Notes: generated by a model from the letters alone, not told the origin. Shown: positions 1-8,475, counted from the stretch's first letter. The stretch: 59,368 nucleotides of DNA from Nitrosotalea sp. (GCA_029850515.1 JARCRW010000061.1:1-59368); one strand, 5' to 3'. Numbers and translations are program-made.

Positions 1-362
1 GAATTAAGATTATTTTATGTTCGGTGATTATCAATCTACAATACCTCTTCCGTTTTTTGTTGTTTATTTTTATCCTTACTTTCCTTGATGGTTTTGTTTA
101 CCATGAATTTTTTACTTCACGTTCTTATAGTTTTATGTGATATAAAGTTCCTTATTTTTTAAAACCCTAATTCGGAGAAGATCCGTATTCAGGTCTCGAC
201 AAGTTAGCAGAACCCTTTTTTATTTTAACTAGTTCTGCAAGACTCGTTACAAAGCTAGCATGAAAAAAATATGCTGTTTATTGGTTTCTCATTGTGAAAA
301 TTAGAATTAGCACTATCAGAGATAGTGTCAATCATTTTATACTGTAAGATAAGCTGAGATTT
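1..362. other. AT-rich intergenic region, left edge
   Basis: No convincing gene is seen on either strand. The stretch is strongly AT-rich with several T-tracts (for example around 50-70 and 150-165), as expected of intergenic DNA in this lineage. It contains one recognisable element, an insertion-sequence-end-like motif at 191-214, described separately. The last 60 bases must carry the promoter of the oxidoreductase that starts at 363, but no clean TATA box stands out. Confidence 0.5.
191..214. repeat. Solo copy resembling the end of the tnpB element at 18.2-19.5 kb
   Basis: The 24 bases here begin AGGTCTCGA and end GCAGAACC. Aligned without gaps to the tnpB element end at 19478-19501, 18 of 24 positions agree: the first nine bases, AA at positions 11-12, and the last seven. 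The orientation is the same as the 19478-19501 end. No tnpB-like coding sequence and no partner end is visible in the 190 bases to the left, so this is either a decayed solo end, the end of an element lying mostly outside the window, or a chance match. Confidence 0.35.
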
Positions 363-1682
363 ATGATCTTACAAGATTGGTGGTTTACCACGTTATTAGG
401 GATCAAGGAACCTATCAGAGAGCCCATAAGAGGTCAAATAAAAACAGATGTGCTCATAGTAGGTGCAGGAGCCGCCGGTCTTGCAGCTGCACTTCGCCTT
501 GTTGGATCAGGAAAGAAAGTTGTATTGATTGACAAGAATATTTGTGGCGGAAGCTCTACTGGCAAGAGTGCAGGTTTTCTAACTCCTGACAGCGAGCTTG
601 AGCTATCGCAATTGTTACGAAAGTATGGTACAAAGGGTGCCAAAGATTTGTGGGAAGTTGCTGCAAAAGGAGTTGAGATAATGGTAGACAATATAAAAAA
701 ACACCAGATAGAATGTGACCTACAAGTTCAGGATTGTCTATTTCTAGGAAAAGGTGCAAGTGGGTGGAAAGATGTACAAGACGAGGCAGAGTCACGTAAG
801 AAGCTTGGTTATTCCAGCAAAGTATATCGAGAATCAGAGGTGCCCTCTGTAATTGGATCAAATGCATATTCAGGAGCAATTCGATACACAGGAACATATG
901 GAGTCAATGCTCTTTTGTATGCACAGGGAATCAAACAGGTTCTTTTAGACAATGGCATAGAGATCTTTGAATCATCGGAGGTACTTTCTTGGGACGGCCA
1001 CACCGTTCGCACGCATCTTGGCTCTGTAACTGCAGACAAGATTATCTTTTGTATAGACAAGCCAAAACCTGAGATTACAAAATATCATGAAAGTGTATAC
1101 CATGCTCAGACTTTTCTTTCCATTAGCGAACCCTTGGGAGATGATGATATTGCAAAACTTTTCCCACAAGGACCTCTCCAATGTTGGGACTCTGACCTTG
1201 TCTACACTTATTTTCGGCTTACCGGTACAAAACGGCTACTAGTTGGTGGCGGAAACATGCTAACAACCTATGCAAAAAATGATACCACTACACCTCGTGT
1301 CATAGATCATGTCATAAATGGACTAAAAGAGAAAATCCCATCTATCCGGCCTCTCAGGTTTATTCAGTACTGGCAGGGACGCATAGACATGACCCGAGAT
1401 CTTATTCCCACTGTGCTTGTAGACCCAGAGCATCCCTGGACTCATTTTGTTCTTGGTTGTGTTGGTCTTCCATGGGGTACCTTTTGTGGAGATTTTGCCG
1501 CCCGAAACGTTCTTGACGACAAGGAACTAGATAGTGAAAAGTATTACAGATATTTTTCACCGGACAGAAAGTTCCTAATCCCATTGTGGTTAGAGCACAT
1601 TCTTGGAAAGAGAGTAGTCTTTACCATGAACAACGCATGGGCAAAATACAGGCAAAAAGACATACCTGCTAAAACCCACTAA
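363..1682 (+). CDS. FAD-dependent oxidoreductase, DAO (D-amino-acid oxidase-like) family
   Basis: Predicted flavoprotein of 439 residues. Near the N-terminus, after about 28 residues, is a Rossmann dinucleotide-binding fold, DVLIVGAGAAGLAAALRL, with the GxGxxG signature and the expected acidic residue at the end of the second strand (VVLIDK). The following segment GGSSTGKSAGF resembles the flavin-contacting loop of the DAO superfamily (glycine oxidase, sarcosine oxidase and gamma-glutamylputrescine oxidase-like enzymes). Near the C-terminus, WQGRIDMTRDLIPTV and GCVGLPWGTFCGD fit the second FAD-binding region. The substrate cannot be named from sequence; an amine or amino acid is the usual choice in this family. 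The gene stands alone, with a tRNA in the opposite direction downstream. Confidence 0.8.
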   Translation: MILQDWWFTTLLGIKEPIREPIRGQIKTDVLIVGAGAAGLAAALRLVGSGKKVVLIDKNICGGSSTGKSAGFLTPDSELELSQLLRKYGTKGAKDLWEVAAKGVEIMVDNIKKHQIECDLQVQDCLFLGKGASGWKDVQDEAESRKKLGYSSKVYRESEVPSVIGSNAYSGAIRYTGTYGVNALLYAQGIKQVLLDNGIEIFESSEVLSWDGHTVRTHLGSVTADKIIFCIDKPKPEITKYHESVYHAQTFLSISEPLGDDDIAKLFPQGPLQCWDSDLVYTYFRLTGTKRLLVGGGNMLTTYAKNDTTTPRVIDHVINGLKEKIPSIRPLRFIQYWQGRIDMTRDLIPTVLVDPEHPWTHFVLGCVGLPWGTFCGDFAARNVLDDKELDSEKYYRYFSPDRKFLIPLWLEHILGKRVVFTMNNAWAKYRQKDIPAKTH

Positions 1683-1768
1683 CGGCTTTTGTTTTCAGTT
1701 CAAATCTTTTCAAACTTTTTTAAAATCTAAAAAATCAGGTTCAGAATTTAAATACTAAAAAATTAAGG

Positions 1769-1867
1769 CGCCGGGAGAGAGATTTGAACTCTCGAACCCT
1801 TGCGAGTACGCGCTTTATGGTATATTAATTTCCAGGCGCGCGCCCTACCAGGCTAGGCGACCCCGGC
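1769..1867 (-). tRNA. tRNA-Ser(GGA) with a 15-nt anticodon-loop intron
   Basis: The minus strand folds as a class II tRNA. Acceptor strands are GCCGGGG and TCCCGGC (one G-U pair) with discriminator G73. The D stem is GCCT/GGGC, and the T arm is GAGAG-TTCAAAT-CTCTC. A long variable arm ACTC-GCAA-GGGT marks serine or leucine. The anticodon stem CGCGC/GCGCG encloses a 22-nt loop that reads C-T-GGA-A, then 15 extra bases (1815-1829), then A. This places the anticodon GGA at 1831-1833 and an intron at the canonical 37/38 site. G73 and the long variable arm support serine. CC but not CCA follows the discriminator in the genome, so CCA is probably added afterwards. Confidence 0.88.
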
Positions 1868-2271
1868 ATCATTTCGCCAATTCATTTTCGTTGTGGAATC
1901 TACCATATATTACTGTAAGAGACAATCATTTTACAAACTTCTTTTTGTGTACAATGACGACTATTGCAGAACCTGTGAAAAGTGCGCCTAGTACAATCAT
2001 GGATCATCTCAATGTACTCACATACTACTACCGGCGCCAAAGATCAGCCATTAGTATAGCATCACCTTGTAGAGCATTAAAACAATGCAAGATTGTATAC
2101 TCCAAGGAATGAAAAATCAACATTGTATTTCACATCAAGTAAAGAGGGTTCAATACCAATAAGAGCGATAATAAAAGTAGGCGAGGAAATTAATCAAATG
2201 TGGAGATCTAGCATGTTGTTGAAAGATATGATCCACATGAAGTAACTATCAGAGTGTATGTGTCAGCTAAA
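1868..2271. other. Gene-poor stretch with possible remnants of a decayed gene
   Basis: About 400 bases without a gene I can defend. On the plus strand an open frame at 1891-2112 encodes 73 residues of mixed composition. In a second frame at about 2126-2245 another stretch reads FTSSKEGSIPIRAIIKVGEEINQMW and ends at TAA. Both have fairly ordinary amino-acid composition but no start context, no recognisable domain and no TATA box. They could be two pieces of one frameshifted gene or plain chance. I recognise no family. Confidence 0.3.
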
Positions 2272-2721
2272 CTATGTCAGTATGTTTATGGTAACAGATC
2301 GTTGTAGTACATTTCCATTGTCTAAAGATGCACTTGAAATTATTTTATATCTTCCTTGATATATCTTACTTCCATCATTCTTTGTCTGATTCCACACAAA
2401 GTTTTTTTCTTCTTTTGGATCCAACTTGGAGACTACCGGAGCAGATATTGGAGAATATATTATAGTACCATCAAGTTGCACAATTTTCAAGCCATATGAT
2501 GAATCTTCAAATGTGAGTGGCACTGTTCCCGAATTTATTATTCGTATATGGATTAATTCACCTGGACGATAGTTTATTTTTTCTGGGATAATGGTGAGGG
2601 ATGGTCCATTTTCATAGACAAGTGTAGGAATTTGATTTGTAATCTGTAAGAGATATGATCCTAACAATCCAGCAGCTACTAATCCTACTATAAAAAAAAT
2701 GGCCGCGCCTTTTGGAATCAA
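2272..2721 (-). CDS. Membrane-anchored protein with a BsuPI-like beta domain
   Basis: Encodes 149 residues. Residues 5-27 (GAAIFFIVGLVAAGLLGSYLL) form one membrane helix or signal anchor, leaving a C-terminal extracytoplasmic domain. The domain has the pattern of the BsuPI-like fold (intracellular proteinase-inhibitor-like, all beta): IRIINSGTVPLTFEDSSYGLK, then LDPKEEKNFVWNQ, then YQGRYKIISSASLDNG. This domain is common in exported archaeal proteins and does not by itself show protease inhibition. The gene lies just downstream of cbf5 on the same strand (27 bases between them) and may be read through from that operon. Confidence 0.65.
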   Translation of the reverse strand: MIPKGAAIFFIVGLVAAGLLGSYLLQITNQIPTLVYENGPSLTIIPEKINYRPGELIHIRIINSGTVPLTFEDSSYGLKIVQLDGTIIYSPISAPVVSKLDPKEEKNFVWNQTKNDGSKIYQGRYKIISSASLDNGNVLQRSVTINILT

Positions 2722-2748
2722 CTTGAAAAATTCAGGTTTGATTCCTTT

Positions 2749-3747
2749 TTAATTGTTAACTACTGCCTTTGATCTCCAACTTTTTGGATATGTGTTTGGA
2801 GCCATGATGATTCTCTTGATCTTAAAGGCAAAGCCTTTTGTGTTTTCAACAATTTCATCCTCATTCAAGGTTGCTTCCGCAAGAGCCACAATTTCGCCCT
2901 TTTGTGTATATATTGCAACAAAATCTCCACGCTTCAGTCCAGGCGATATTTCAAGAATGCCAGGTATTGCAAGCTGAGCTCCATGACACAGGGCATCAAC
3001 TGCAGAGTCTCTTATTACGACAGATTTTATCTCACTTAGAGTGATTTCTATTGGCATCATTATTCTCCGTAGTTTAGTATCATCACCATTTTCTTTCCAA
3101 AGTGCATATGCATCAACAAGGTCATGCATTTTTACCAGATTAGAATCCTCATTAAAGTGTCCTACCCTAGTCCTTCTGAGCTCAATCATGGTTGCGCCTT
3201 CACTAAGAATTTCTCCCATGTCATAGAAAATTTTTCTAACATATGTTCCTGCTTCACATAAAATTCTAAGAAGCAGGAGCCGTTCCTTTTGTTCTATAAT
3301 TTCAATTTCATACACATGTCTAATCCTAGTTTGTCTAGATACCGCAGACCTTTGTGGAGGCTTTTGGAATATTTTACCCGTGAGTTGTTTAAGTACATCA
3401 TTCAGTTTTTCTTCTGGTGGAAGCGTATGCAGTCTTCCAAGAGCATGATATTCTTTTGGTCCAAGTAATAAAACTATGAGAGCTTTGGTGGCTTCTCCTA
3501 GTCCTATTGGTAAAAGTCCAGAAACTTGAGGATCAAGTGTACCACTATGACCTGCCTTTGGAATATGCAATATTTTTTTTACCCACGATACAGTTTCATG
3601 GCTTGTCGGGCCATTTGGCTTGTCAAGTAAGATAAAACCATATTCTAAAAGTTGTTCGATTGATCTTTTGTCATAATATGTACCATAGGCATCATTTGTG
3701 ATGTCTTGGTCTACCACTCTAAGATTTTGTAATTGTTTGAGAGTCAT
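2749..3747 (-). CDS. cbf5: tRNA/rRNA pseudouridine synthase Cbf5 (archaeal dyskerin)
   Basis: Catalytic subunit of the archaeal H/ACA ribonucleoprotein, converting uridine to pseudouridine in rRNA and, without guide RNA, at position 55 of tRNA. The 332-residue length is typical. The TruB-family core is clear: YGFILLDKPNGPTSHETVSWVKK followed by GHSGTLDPQVSGLLPIGLG, which carries the catalytic aspartate in the GTLDP motif. AGTYVRKIFYDMGE is another family motif. The C-terminal part from about residue 240 (SAVDALCHGAQLAIPGI...LKRGDFVAIYTQKGEIVALAEA) is a PUA RNA-binding domain. The 5' end overlaps cmk by 29 bases, and the gene closes the conserved secY-adkA-DUF106-cmk-cbf5 run. Confidence 0.95.
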   Translation of the reverse strand: MTLKQLQNLRVVDQDITNDAYGTYYDKRSIEQLLEYGFILLDKPNGPTSHETVSWVKKILHIPKAGHSGTLDPQVSGLLPIGLGEATKALIVLLLGPKEYHALGRLHTLPPEEKLNDVLKQLTGKIFQKPPQRSAVSRQTRIRHVYEIEIIEQKERLLLLRILCEAGTYVRKIFYDMGEILSEGATMIELRRTRVGHFNEDSNLVKMHDLVDAYALWKENGDDTKLRRIMMPIEITLSEIKSVVIRDSAVDALCHGAQLAIPGILEISPGLKRGDFVAIYTQKGEIVALAEATLNEDEIVENTKGFAFKIKRIIMAPNTYPKSWRSKAVVNN

Positions 3748-4303
3748 AGTAATTTTTCACCGCATTTTTTGCTTGTTCAAGGACTTGGTCTGGCCCAAGA
3801 TTATCAGTGTTGATGATGGTGTTAAACACAGATAGATCCTCGCCAAAATTAAAACCGTAAAGCTTGTGGTATAGCGTCTTGTTTTCATCATATCGTTTTC
3901 TGACTATTTCGAGTGCATCTTGTATAGATATGTCATCTCGTGTTGTCATTCTTTTAGCACTATTTTCATGTGATCCAGCAAGCCAAATTTTAATGCCATC
4001 TTTAACTAACCAAGGTAACGTATAGCTTGTTATGATAACATCTTCTGTTAAAAATATTTTTTTCAGTTTTTCATCTACCTCTTTGTCAAATTCAGGGTTT
4101 CCTTTTCTTATATTCAGAAAATGCATTCCTTCAGTGGTATCCCAGAAATCATCCCTATCAGTCTCAAAGCCTTGATCATGTGCCATTTCTTTTAACACAT
4201 CACCCCCGCTCAGATATTTCAAATTAAATTCATTGCCCAGTCCCTTTGCTATTGTAGTCTTTCCAATGGCTGGTGGACCGGAAATTATTACTGAGCGAAG
4301 CAA
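3719..4303 (-). CDS. cmk: Cytidylate kinase (archaeal type)
   Basis: Phosphorylates CMP and dCMP with ATP in the cytoplasm. The 194-residue protein begins with a P-loop, IISGPPAIGKTTIAKGLGNEF (GxxxxGKT), followed by KYLSGGDVLKEMA, the archaeal Cmk substrate-binding signature. RMTTRDDISIQDALEIVRKRYDENKTLYHKLYG corresponds to the lid and following helix. It starts one base after the stop of the DUF106 gene and overlaps cbf5, an order that recurs in many archaea and supports the assignment over other small P-loop kinases. Confidence 0.92.
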   Translation of the reverse strand: MLRSVIISGPPAIGKTTIAKGLGNEFNLKYLSGGDVLKEMAHDQGFETDRDDFWDTTEGMHFLNIRKGNPEFDKEVDEKLKKIFLTEDVIITSYTLPWLVKDGIKIWLAGSHENSAKRMTTRDDISIQDALEIVRKRYDENKTLYHKLYGFNFGEDLSVFNTIINTDNLGPDQVLEQAKNAVKNYYDSQTITKS

Positions 4304-4304
4304 T

Positions 4305-4937
4305 TTAGCTTGTATCCATTGTGGTTTTTGTAACTCTCATTATGATACCGCTAAAGGAAGCAGAAGAAAGGAAGTACCATGCCCAGAAATACAATTCGTT
4401 TACGTGATGACATATATCGAGATGTCCTGGAAGTTGAGATTCTGCAACTTTAGCTGCAGTACAAGTTAATTGAAAAAATCCTCCAGGAATAAAGTTTAGA
4501 GAAATTGGCGCTATGGCAACCGTATAAGAAAATAACGGAGGAAGTACAAAGTAGAAGACCAAAATCAATGGAAGAAACGTAAACATCATTGGCCTCATGT
4601 TCATCTGCATTACTTCCATGTTCATCTTGTTCATGTACGCAGATTTTTTGTTGAGCTCATCTGTTTTTGCCTGATCTTTTGCCTTGAATGCCGCCATTCT
4701 TTCCTTTTGCCAAGCCTTTGTTTCCTTGAGTAATCTTTTCAGTTTTTCTTGATCAACCATTTTTCGTTTTATTATTGCATTAAGTAAGTTGAGACCTATA
4801 GATATGCCCATTATACCAAAAGCAGATGGAATCATTCCCTTTACTATTGGATTAGCACTGCCCAACGGTCCCTTGCTCAGGCCAGGGATTTGAAGTACTA
4901 TTGAATTTATGAAATTAAGAAATATGCTATGTTCCAT
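4305..4937 (-). CDS. EMC3/TMCO1-type (DUF106) membrane protein insertase
   Basis: Predicted member of the Oxa1/YidC/EMC3 superfamily (archaeal Ylp1-like, DUF106), which helps insert proteins into the membrane beside the Sec channel. The 210-residue form starts at MEHSIFLNF, which overlaps the adkA stop by only 11 bases; a longer open frame to 5066 would lie wholly inside adkA, so I reject it. Visible features are a membrane helix around MIPSAFGIMGISIGLNLLNAI, a charged amphipathic coiled coil (KRKMVDQEKLKRLLKETKAWQK and following), a Met-rich stretch MNMEVMQMNMRPMMF, and two more hydrophobic segments. Lying directly after secY-adkA fits the role. Confidence 0.85.
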   Translation of the reverse strand: MEHSIFLNFINSIVLQIPGLSKGPLGSANPIVKGMIPSAFGIMGISIGLNLLNAIIKRKMVDQEKLKRLLKETKAWQKERMAAFKAKDQAKTDELNKKSAYMNKMNMEVMQMNMRPMMFTFLPLILVFYFVLPPLFSYTVAIAPISLNFIPGGFFQLTCTAAKVAESQLPGHLDICHHVNELYFWAWYFLSSASFSGIIMRVTKTTMDTS

Positions 4938-5526
4938 TGCTATACCCCATTGCATTAAGAATGCCTCGTGCCGCTTCATCAACTTTACCTTCTGTGTTAA
5001 GAACCATCTTAATTGGAGAACCGCATAATATTGAACAAGTAGACAGCATCGCACTTGTGACATCAAGTTCTTTCTTTATTTCGTCAATTGATACAATGTC
5101 TCTAGTTCTAGTTGTATCAGTCATTCTACGATTATAGATCTCTTCAGGTCTAGCAGTTATCATAATAAAACTGTCAGGATTGAGGATTTCTAGAACATTG
5201 TGTGGAAGTCCAGGGTAAAAGCCCTCTTTTGTTGAAATGAATGCGTGTGTATCTACAATTATTACATCATCATCAATAGAAGATATAGTTCGTGCAGCCA
5301 TCGATTGTAATTCTTTTTGTTCTTTGACAGAAAGTTTTCTAAGATCATCTCGATTTTGTACTCCTTTCTTTTTTGCTTCATCAAACATTACTGTTCCAAA
5401 AATTGATACACTTACCCTGATGCTTTTTTCTTTTAATAATTCTACTACTCGTGATACAACTGTGGTTTTTCCAACACCTGGAATTCCCACAATTATGATG
5501 CGTTTACTTTCTGCCAAGCAATGCAC
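4927..5526 (-). CDS. adkA: Adenylate kinase, archaeal AdkA type
   Basis: Interconverts ATP and AMP with two ADP. The 199-residue protein begins with the P-loop IIIVGIPGVGKTTVVSRVVELL. Then follow VSIFGTVMFDEAKKKGVQNRDDLRKL, the AMP-site region typical of archaeal AdkA, and IIVDTHAFISTKEGFYPGLP. ITARPEEIYNRRMTDTTRTRD covers the short lid. This is the small archaeal form, not the bacterial Adk. It overlaps the end of secY by 23 bases and the DUF106 gene by 11, indicating a co-translated operon. Confidence 0.92.
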   Translation of the reverse strand: MHCLAESKRIIIVGIPGVGKTTVVSRVVELLKEKSIRVSVSIFGTVMFDEAKKKGVQNRDDLRKLSVKEQKELQSMAARTISSIDDDVIIVDTHAFISTKEGFYPGLPHNVLEILNPDSFIMITARPEEIYNRRMTDTTRTRDIVSIDEIKKELDVTSAMLSTCSILCGSPIKMVLNTEGKVDEAARGILNAMGYSNGT

Positions 5527-6943
5527 CCAGGGTAGGCATTACTTCTTCGACTTTTTCTCGAACAAGTAAATTGTAATAGTTAATCAAGATATCAACTGTT
5601 AACAACATTCCTGTCCCTGATCCAAATGTTCCTAGTACATCAGAAGTACCAGCTAATAATCCCAATATGATAGAACCAATTATGGTGACAGATGGGATGT
5701 ATTTTTGAAGCAGGTTTTCAACAGGTTGGTTTGAACGCCTGAAACCAGGAATCTGTACCTCGGCATCAAGCAAGTTTTTAGCTGCACTCTTTGCAGAAAG
5801 ACCTCCAAGCTCAATCCACAATCTACCAAATAAGACAACTATTCCCACCATGAATAAAATATACAAAACAGCTCTAGTTGGATCTAATGCAATAATGTCA
5901 AGGCCACGCGGTGCTGTAACATAGTAAAGTATACCTCCAGTAGGAGTGGATGGAGAGGTAGGATCAAACATTCCCAAGAAATTCATAAAGGGGTTTGCAT
6001 TTCGCGGGTTAAAGTTAGCCCACATGATTTGCCCTACAAACACGGCATTAGCAGTAAGTGCAGAAGCCAAAATTACTGGAATGTTGGAAACGTACATCAA
6101 CTTGATTGGATATACTGCAGAGAATCCTCGATATTTTGTAGATACGATCGGTATTTCGATCTTAATTCCTTGTGTATATACAAGAATCAGTAAGACTCCA
6201 GCTGTTATCAGTAGACCGAATATGCCAGGTAGCTGATTGGATCTGAAAAAGAGATTAGAAAAGTCATGATTTAGTGCACCATGTATAATATTTGCAAATA
6301 CACCTACTGGACCTCCATCTCCTGCAGGTATTGGACTAAACAAGCTCCAAACCACCTGTTGAGCCACACCTGCTGCAATAAACAAACTAATTCCACTTCC
6401 AAGTCCCCATCCTTTCTGGACCAATTCATCTAATAGCATGATTATCACAGACGCGCCTATTAGCTGTCCTATCAAAATGAATATAGCTTCGTGATTTGGC
6501 ATTCTGGGTCCATAAACTGCCATTCCATACAAGGAAGACTCGGCTATGATTACTATGTAAGTAACAATCTTAGTTGCTGTTTGATACAGTTCTCTGTCCT
6601 CTGGCTTTTTAAAATCAAGATGAAATATCTCAGAACCTTTTAGAAGTTGCATCAAGAGTCCAGCAGTAACAATAGGTCCTATTCCAAGTTCTATCAACGT
6701 ACCCTGCTGTGAGGCAAAAATTACTCTGGCAAATGCAAGAAAATCAAAAGACGGTGTAGATGCCCCGTATAGAGGAGTTTGACCCATTATCATGTAAATA
6801 AACAATGCAATTCCACACCACATCAAACGAACTTGAAGTGAAATTTTCTTTTTTGGCTTGGGTACTTGTGGAATATAGACTTCAGCTTTTGAGATAATAG
6901 TTTTTAAAAAACCGGCAGAGGATGTACCTTCTTCTGCTGTCAC
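5504..6943 (-). CDS. secY: Preprotein translocase subunit SecY (Sec61 alpha)
   Basis: Channel-forming subunit of the Sec translocon in the cytoplasmic membrane. The 479 residues show the family pattern of about ten hydrophobic helices. The N-terminus (PQVPKPKKKISLQVRLMWCGIALFIYMIMGQTPLYG) leads into TM1 and the plug, followed by GPIVTAGLLMQLLKGS, and the cytosolic loop TQGIKIEIPIVSTKYRGFSAVYPIKLMYVSNIPVIL that contacts ribosome and partners is well conserved. It follows rpl15 with a 4-base overlap and precedes adkA, the normal archaeal spc order. SecE is encoded separately at 19546. Confidence 0.96.
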   Translation of the reverse strand: MTAEEGTSSAGFLKTIISKAEVYIPQVPKPKKKISLQVRLMWCGIALFIYMIMGQTPLYGASTPSFDFLAFARVIFASQQGTLIELGIGPIVTAGLLMQLLKGSEIFHLDFKKPEDRELYQTATKIVTYIVIIAESSLYGMAVYGPRMPNHEAIFILIGQLIGASVIIMLLDELVQKGWGLGSGISLFIAAGVAQQVVWSLFSPIPAGDGGPVGVFANIIHGALNHDFSNLFFRSNQLPGIFGLLITAGVLLILVYTQGIKIEIPIVSTKYRGFSAVYPIKLMYVSNIPVILASALTANAVFVGQIMWANFNPRNANPFMNFLGMFDPTSPSTPTGGILYYVTAPRGLDIIALDPTRAVLYILFMVGIVVLFGRLWIELGGLSAKSAAKNLLDAEVQIPGFRRSNQPVENLLQKYIPSVTIIGSIILGLLAGTSDVLGTFGSGTGMLLTVDILINYYNLLVREKVEEVMPTLGALLGRK

Positions 6944-7362
6944 GCTACTGCTTGCACCTCGCCACCAGATTGTTTTACCTTTTCTTCGGCGGAAGCAGAG
7001 AATTTTTCCACCTTAACAACATAAGCATTTTCAGTCTGTCCTCCTCCTAACAGCTTGTCGTAGCCTAGTTCAGTAAGGTCTATCAATTTCTTTCCACCTT
7101 CCTGTTTTCCAGATTTTGCAAAGATGTCATCCAAATCTCTTACACTAACCCATTTACGGACAAGATTTGGATGTGGTGGGTGAGTAGAATCATGACCAAA
7201 ATGTTTCGGATCAGTCAGTAGCATTCTTATGAAATGATGTTTATGTAAACCAGATTGACCAAGTCCACCCTTATGACCACTTGCTCGGTGTTGGCCTATT
7301 TGTCCCCAGCCACAGTGTCTACTTCCCCTATATTTTCTTGTTTTTCTAGTTCTTGTTGGCAT
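6940..7362 (-). CDS. rpl15: Large ribosomal subunit protein uL15
   Basis: Component of the 50S subunit core. The 140-residue protein opens with the basic, glycine-rich rRNA-binding tail typical of L15 (MPTRTRKTRKYRGSRHCG, then WGQIGQHRASGHKGG and GLGQSGLHKHHF), followed by the small globular domain with VRKWVSVRDLDDIFAK and DLTELGYDKLLGGGQ. It is somewhat short because the C-terminus ends in a simple tail (EVQAVA). It sits between rpl30 (one base apart) and secY (4-base overlap). Confidence 0.96.
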   Translation of the reverse strand: MPTRTRKTRKYRGSRHCGWGQIGQHRASGHKGGLGQSGLHKHHFIRMLLTDPKHFGHDSTHPPHPNLVRKWVSVRDLDDIFAKSGKQEGGKKLIDLTELGYDKLLGGGQTENAYVVKVEKFSASAEEKVKQSGGEVQAVA

Positions 7363-7363
7363 T

Positions 7364-7843
7364 TTACATCATTAACCTCACTTGTGCCAAGAGTTCTTTA
7401 TGACTACCAAGAATTCCTCCCTCTCCATACATCTTCTTGGTGTTTCGTTTGAATCCATGTTTGGGTGGTGATAAAGCAAACCATGGCTTGAGTGGCTTTA
7501 GTTTAGATAATGTAACAGAACCTTCAGCAAGTGATTTTGCAAGTTCATCAGTATTTTTGAATCCTAGTTGAGTCATATCTGCCGCGGTAATTTTTTGATA
7601 TCCACCTTTGCGTGCCTTCTTCTCCAACAATTCTTTTGTGGTTGACACATCAATTTCCTGCCATGACACATAATGCTTAATCTTGTCAAGCATTCCTTTG
7701 GTGTTATCTTTCTCTGGAATTATTGTAGCTCGGAATCTTTTGTCCAAGTTTAGAAGATCCATCGTAGTGGTAGCCCAATAAGGAACATTGACGGTTCCCT
7801 TCATTCTAACTATTAAGAAAGCTTTACCCATATCTTCATTCAA
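7364..7843 (-). CDS. rpl30: Large ribosomal subunit protein uL30
   Basis: Archaeal-length L30 of 159 residues. After a short leader, FLIVRMKGTVNVPYWATTTMDLLNLDKRFRATIIPEKDNTKGML is the conserved L30 fold, and the archaeal/eukaryotic C-terminal extension (KLKPLKPWFALSPPKHGFKRNTKKMYGEGGILG) matches the L7/L30e-type tail. I chose the start at 7843 because it overlaps the rps5 stop as ATGA, as at the neighbouring rps5/rpl18 junction. MGKAFLIVR at 7831 is an alternative start. Confidence 0.95.
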   Translation of the reverse strand: MNEDMGKAFLIVRMKGTVNVPYWATTTMDLLNLDKRFRATIIPEKDNTKGMLDKIKHYVSWQEIDVSTTKELLEKKARKGGYQKITAADMTQLGFKNTDELAKSLAEGSVTLSKLKPLKPWFALSPPKHGFKRNTKKMYGEGGILGSHKELLAQVRLMM

Positions 7844-8475
7844 CCCTGACTAAATGTTTGTCTCAAACAGTCCAAAACAGCTCGTGATGTAGAGGTCATG
7901 GTGTTTGTTGACCCCGTACTTTTTGTCCATGCGTCCTTTAAACCGGCTAATTTTAGAAGATTTCTAATATTTCCACCTGCTACAAGACCAAGACCTCTTG
8001 GACCTGGTATAACTTCCACTGTCACACTTCCACCCCTTCCTCTAATTTTGAATGGAACTGAATGAGGTTGTTCACATCTACATTCCCAACTTCCACAACC
8101 AAGTTTTACTGGACTTACATTAAGATAAGCTTGGTTTGTTGCTTTTTCAATTGCGATTCTCATTTGTTTTGATTTTCCCTGGCCTATTCCTAACCAACCA
8201 TTTTCATCGCCTGCTGCAACAAGTGCCTTAAATCTAGTATACTCACCATTGGTTGTTTGTTTTTGAACAATTCCAACATCTATTACTTCAGTTTTAATTC
8301 CCGGCAATAATTTTTTAATAATTCCAGCTTCTTGAATTCTATAACCATTTTCATAAATTTCTTTCATGGATGTAATCTTGTCAGTTGCCACTAGCGTCCC
8401 CAATTTTGTTCTTGGAGTCCATATTTGTTCTGGCTCTCTTCTTGGTGGTCTTGTTCTCTGTTCTGTTCTACTCAT
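7840..8475 (-). CDS. rps5: Small ribosomal subunit protein uS5
   Basis: 30S subunit protein important for decoding accuracy. The 211 residues include the double-stranded-RNA-binding-like S5 domain (VDVGIVQKQTTNGEYTRFKALVAAGDENGWLGIGQGKSKQMRIAIEKA) and the C-terminal S5 domain (RGRGGSVTVEVIPGPRGLGLVAGGNIRNLLKLAGLKDAWTKSTGSTNT). The N-terminus carries the archaeal extension with TRPPRREPEQIWTPRTKLG. The start overlaps the rpl18 stop by four bases (ATGA). Confidence 0.97.
   Translation of the reverse strand: MSRTEQRTRPPRREPEQIWTPRTKLGTLVATDKITSMKEIYENGYRIQEAGIIKKLLPGIKTEVIDVGIVQKQTTNGEYTRFKALVAAGDENGWLGIGQGKSKQMRIAIEKATNQAYLNVSPVKLGCGSWECRCEQPHSVPFKIRGRGGSVTVEVIPGPRGLGLVAGGNIRNLLKLAGLKDAWTKSTGSTNTMTSTSRAVLDCLRQTFSQG

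Noticed and set aside
4938-5066. Longer N-terminus for the DUF106 membrane protein
   Set aside because: The upstream extension lies wholly inside adkA in another frame and reads as a shadow of it. The start MEHSIFLNF has a normal short overlap.
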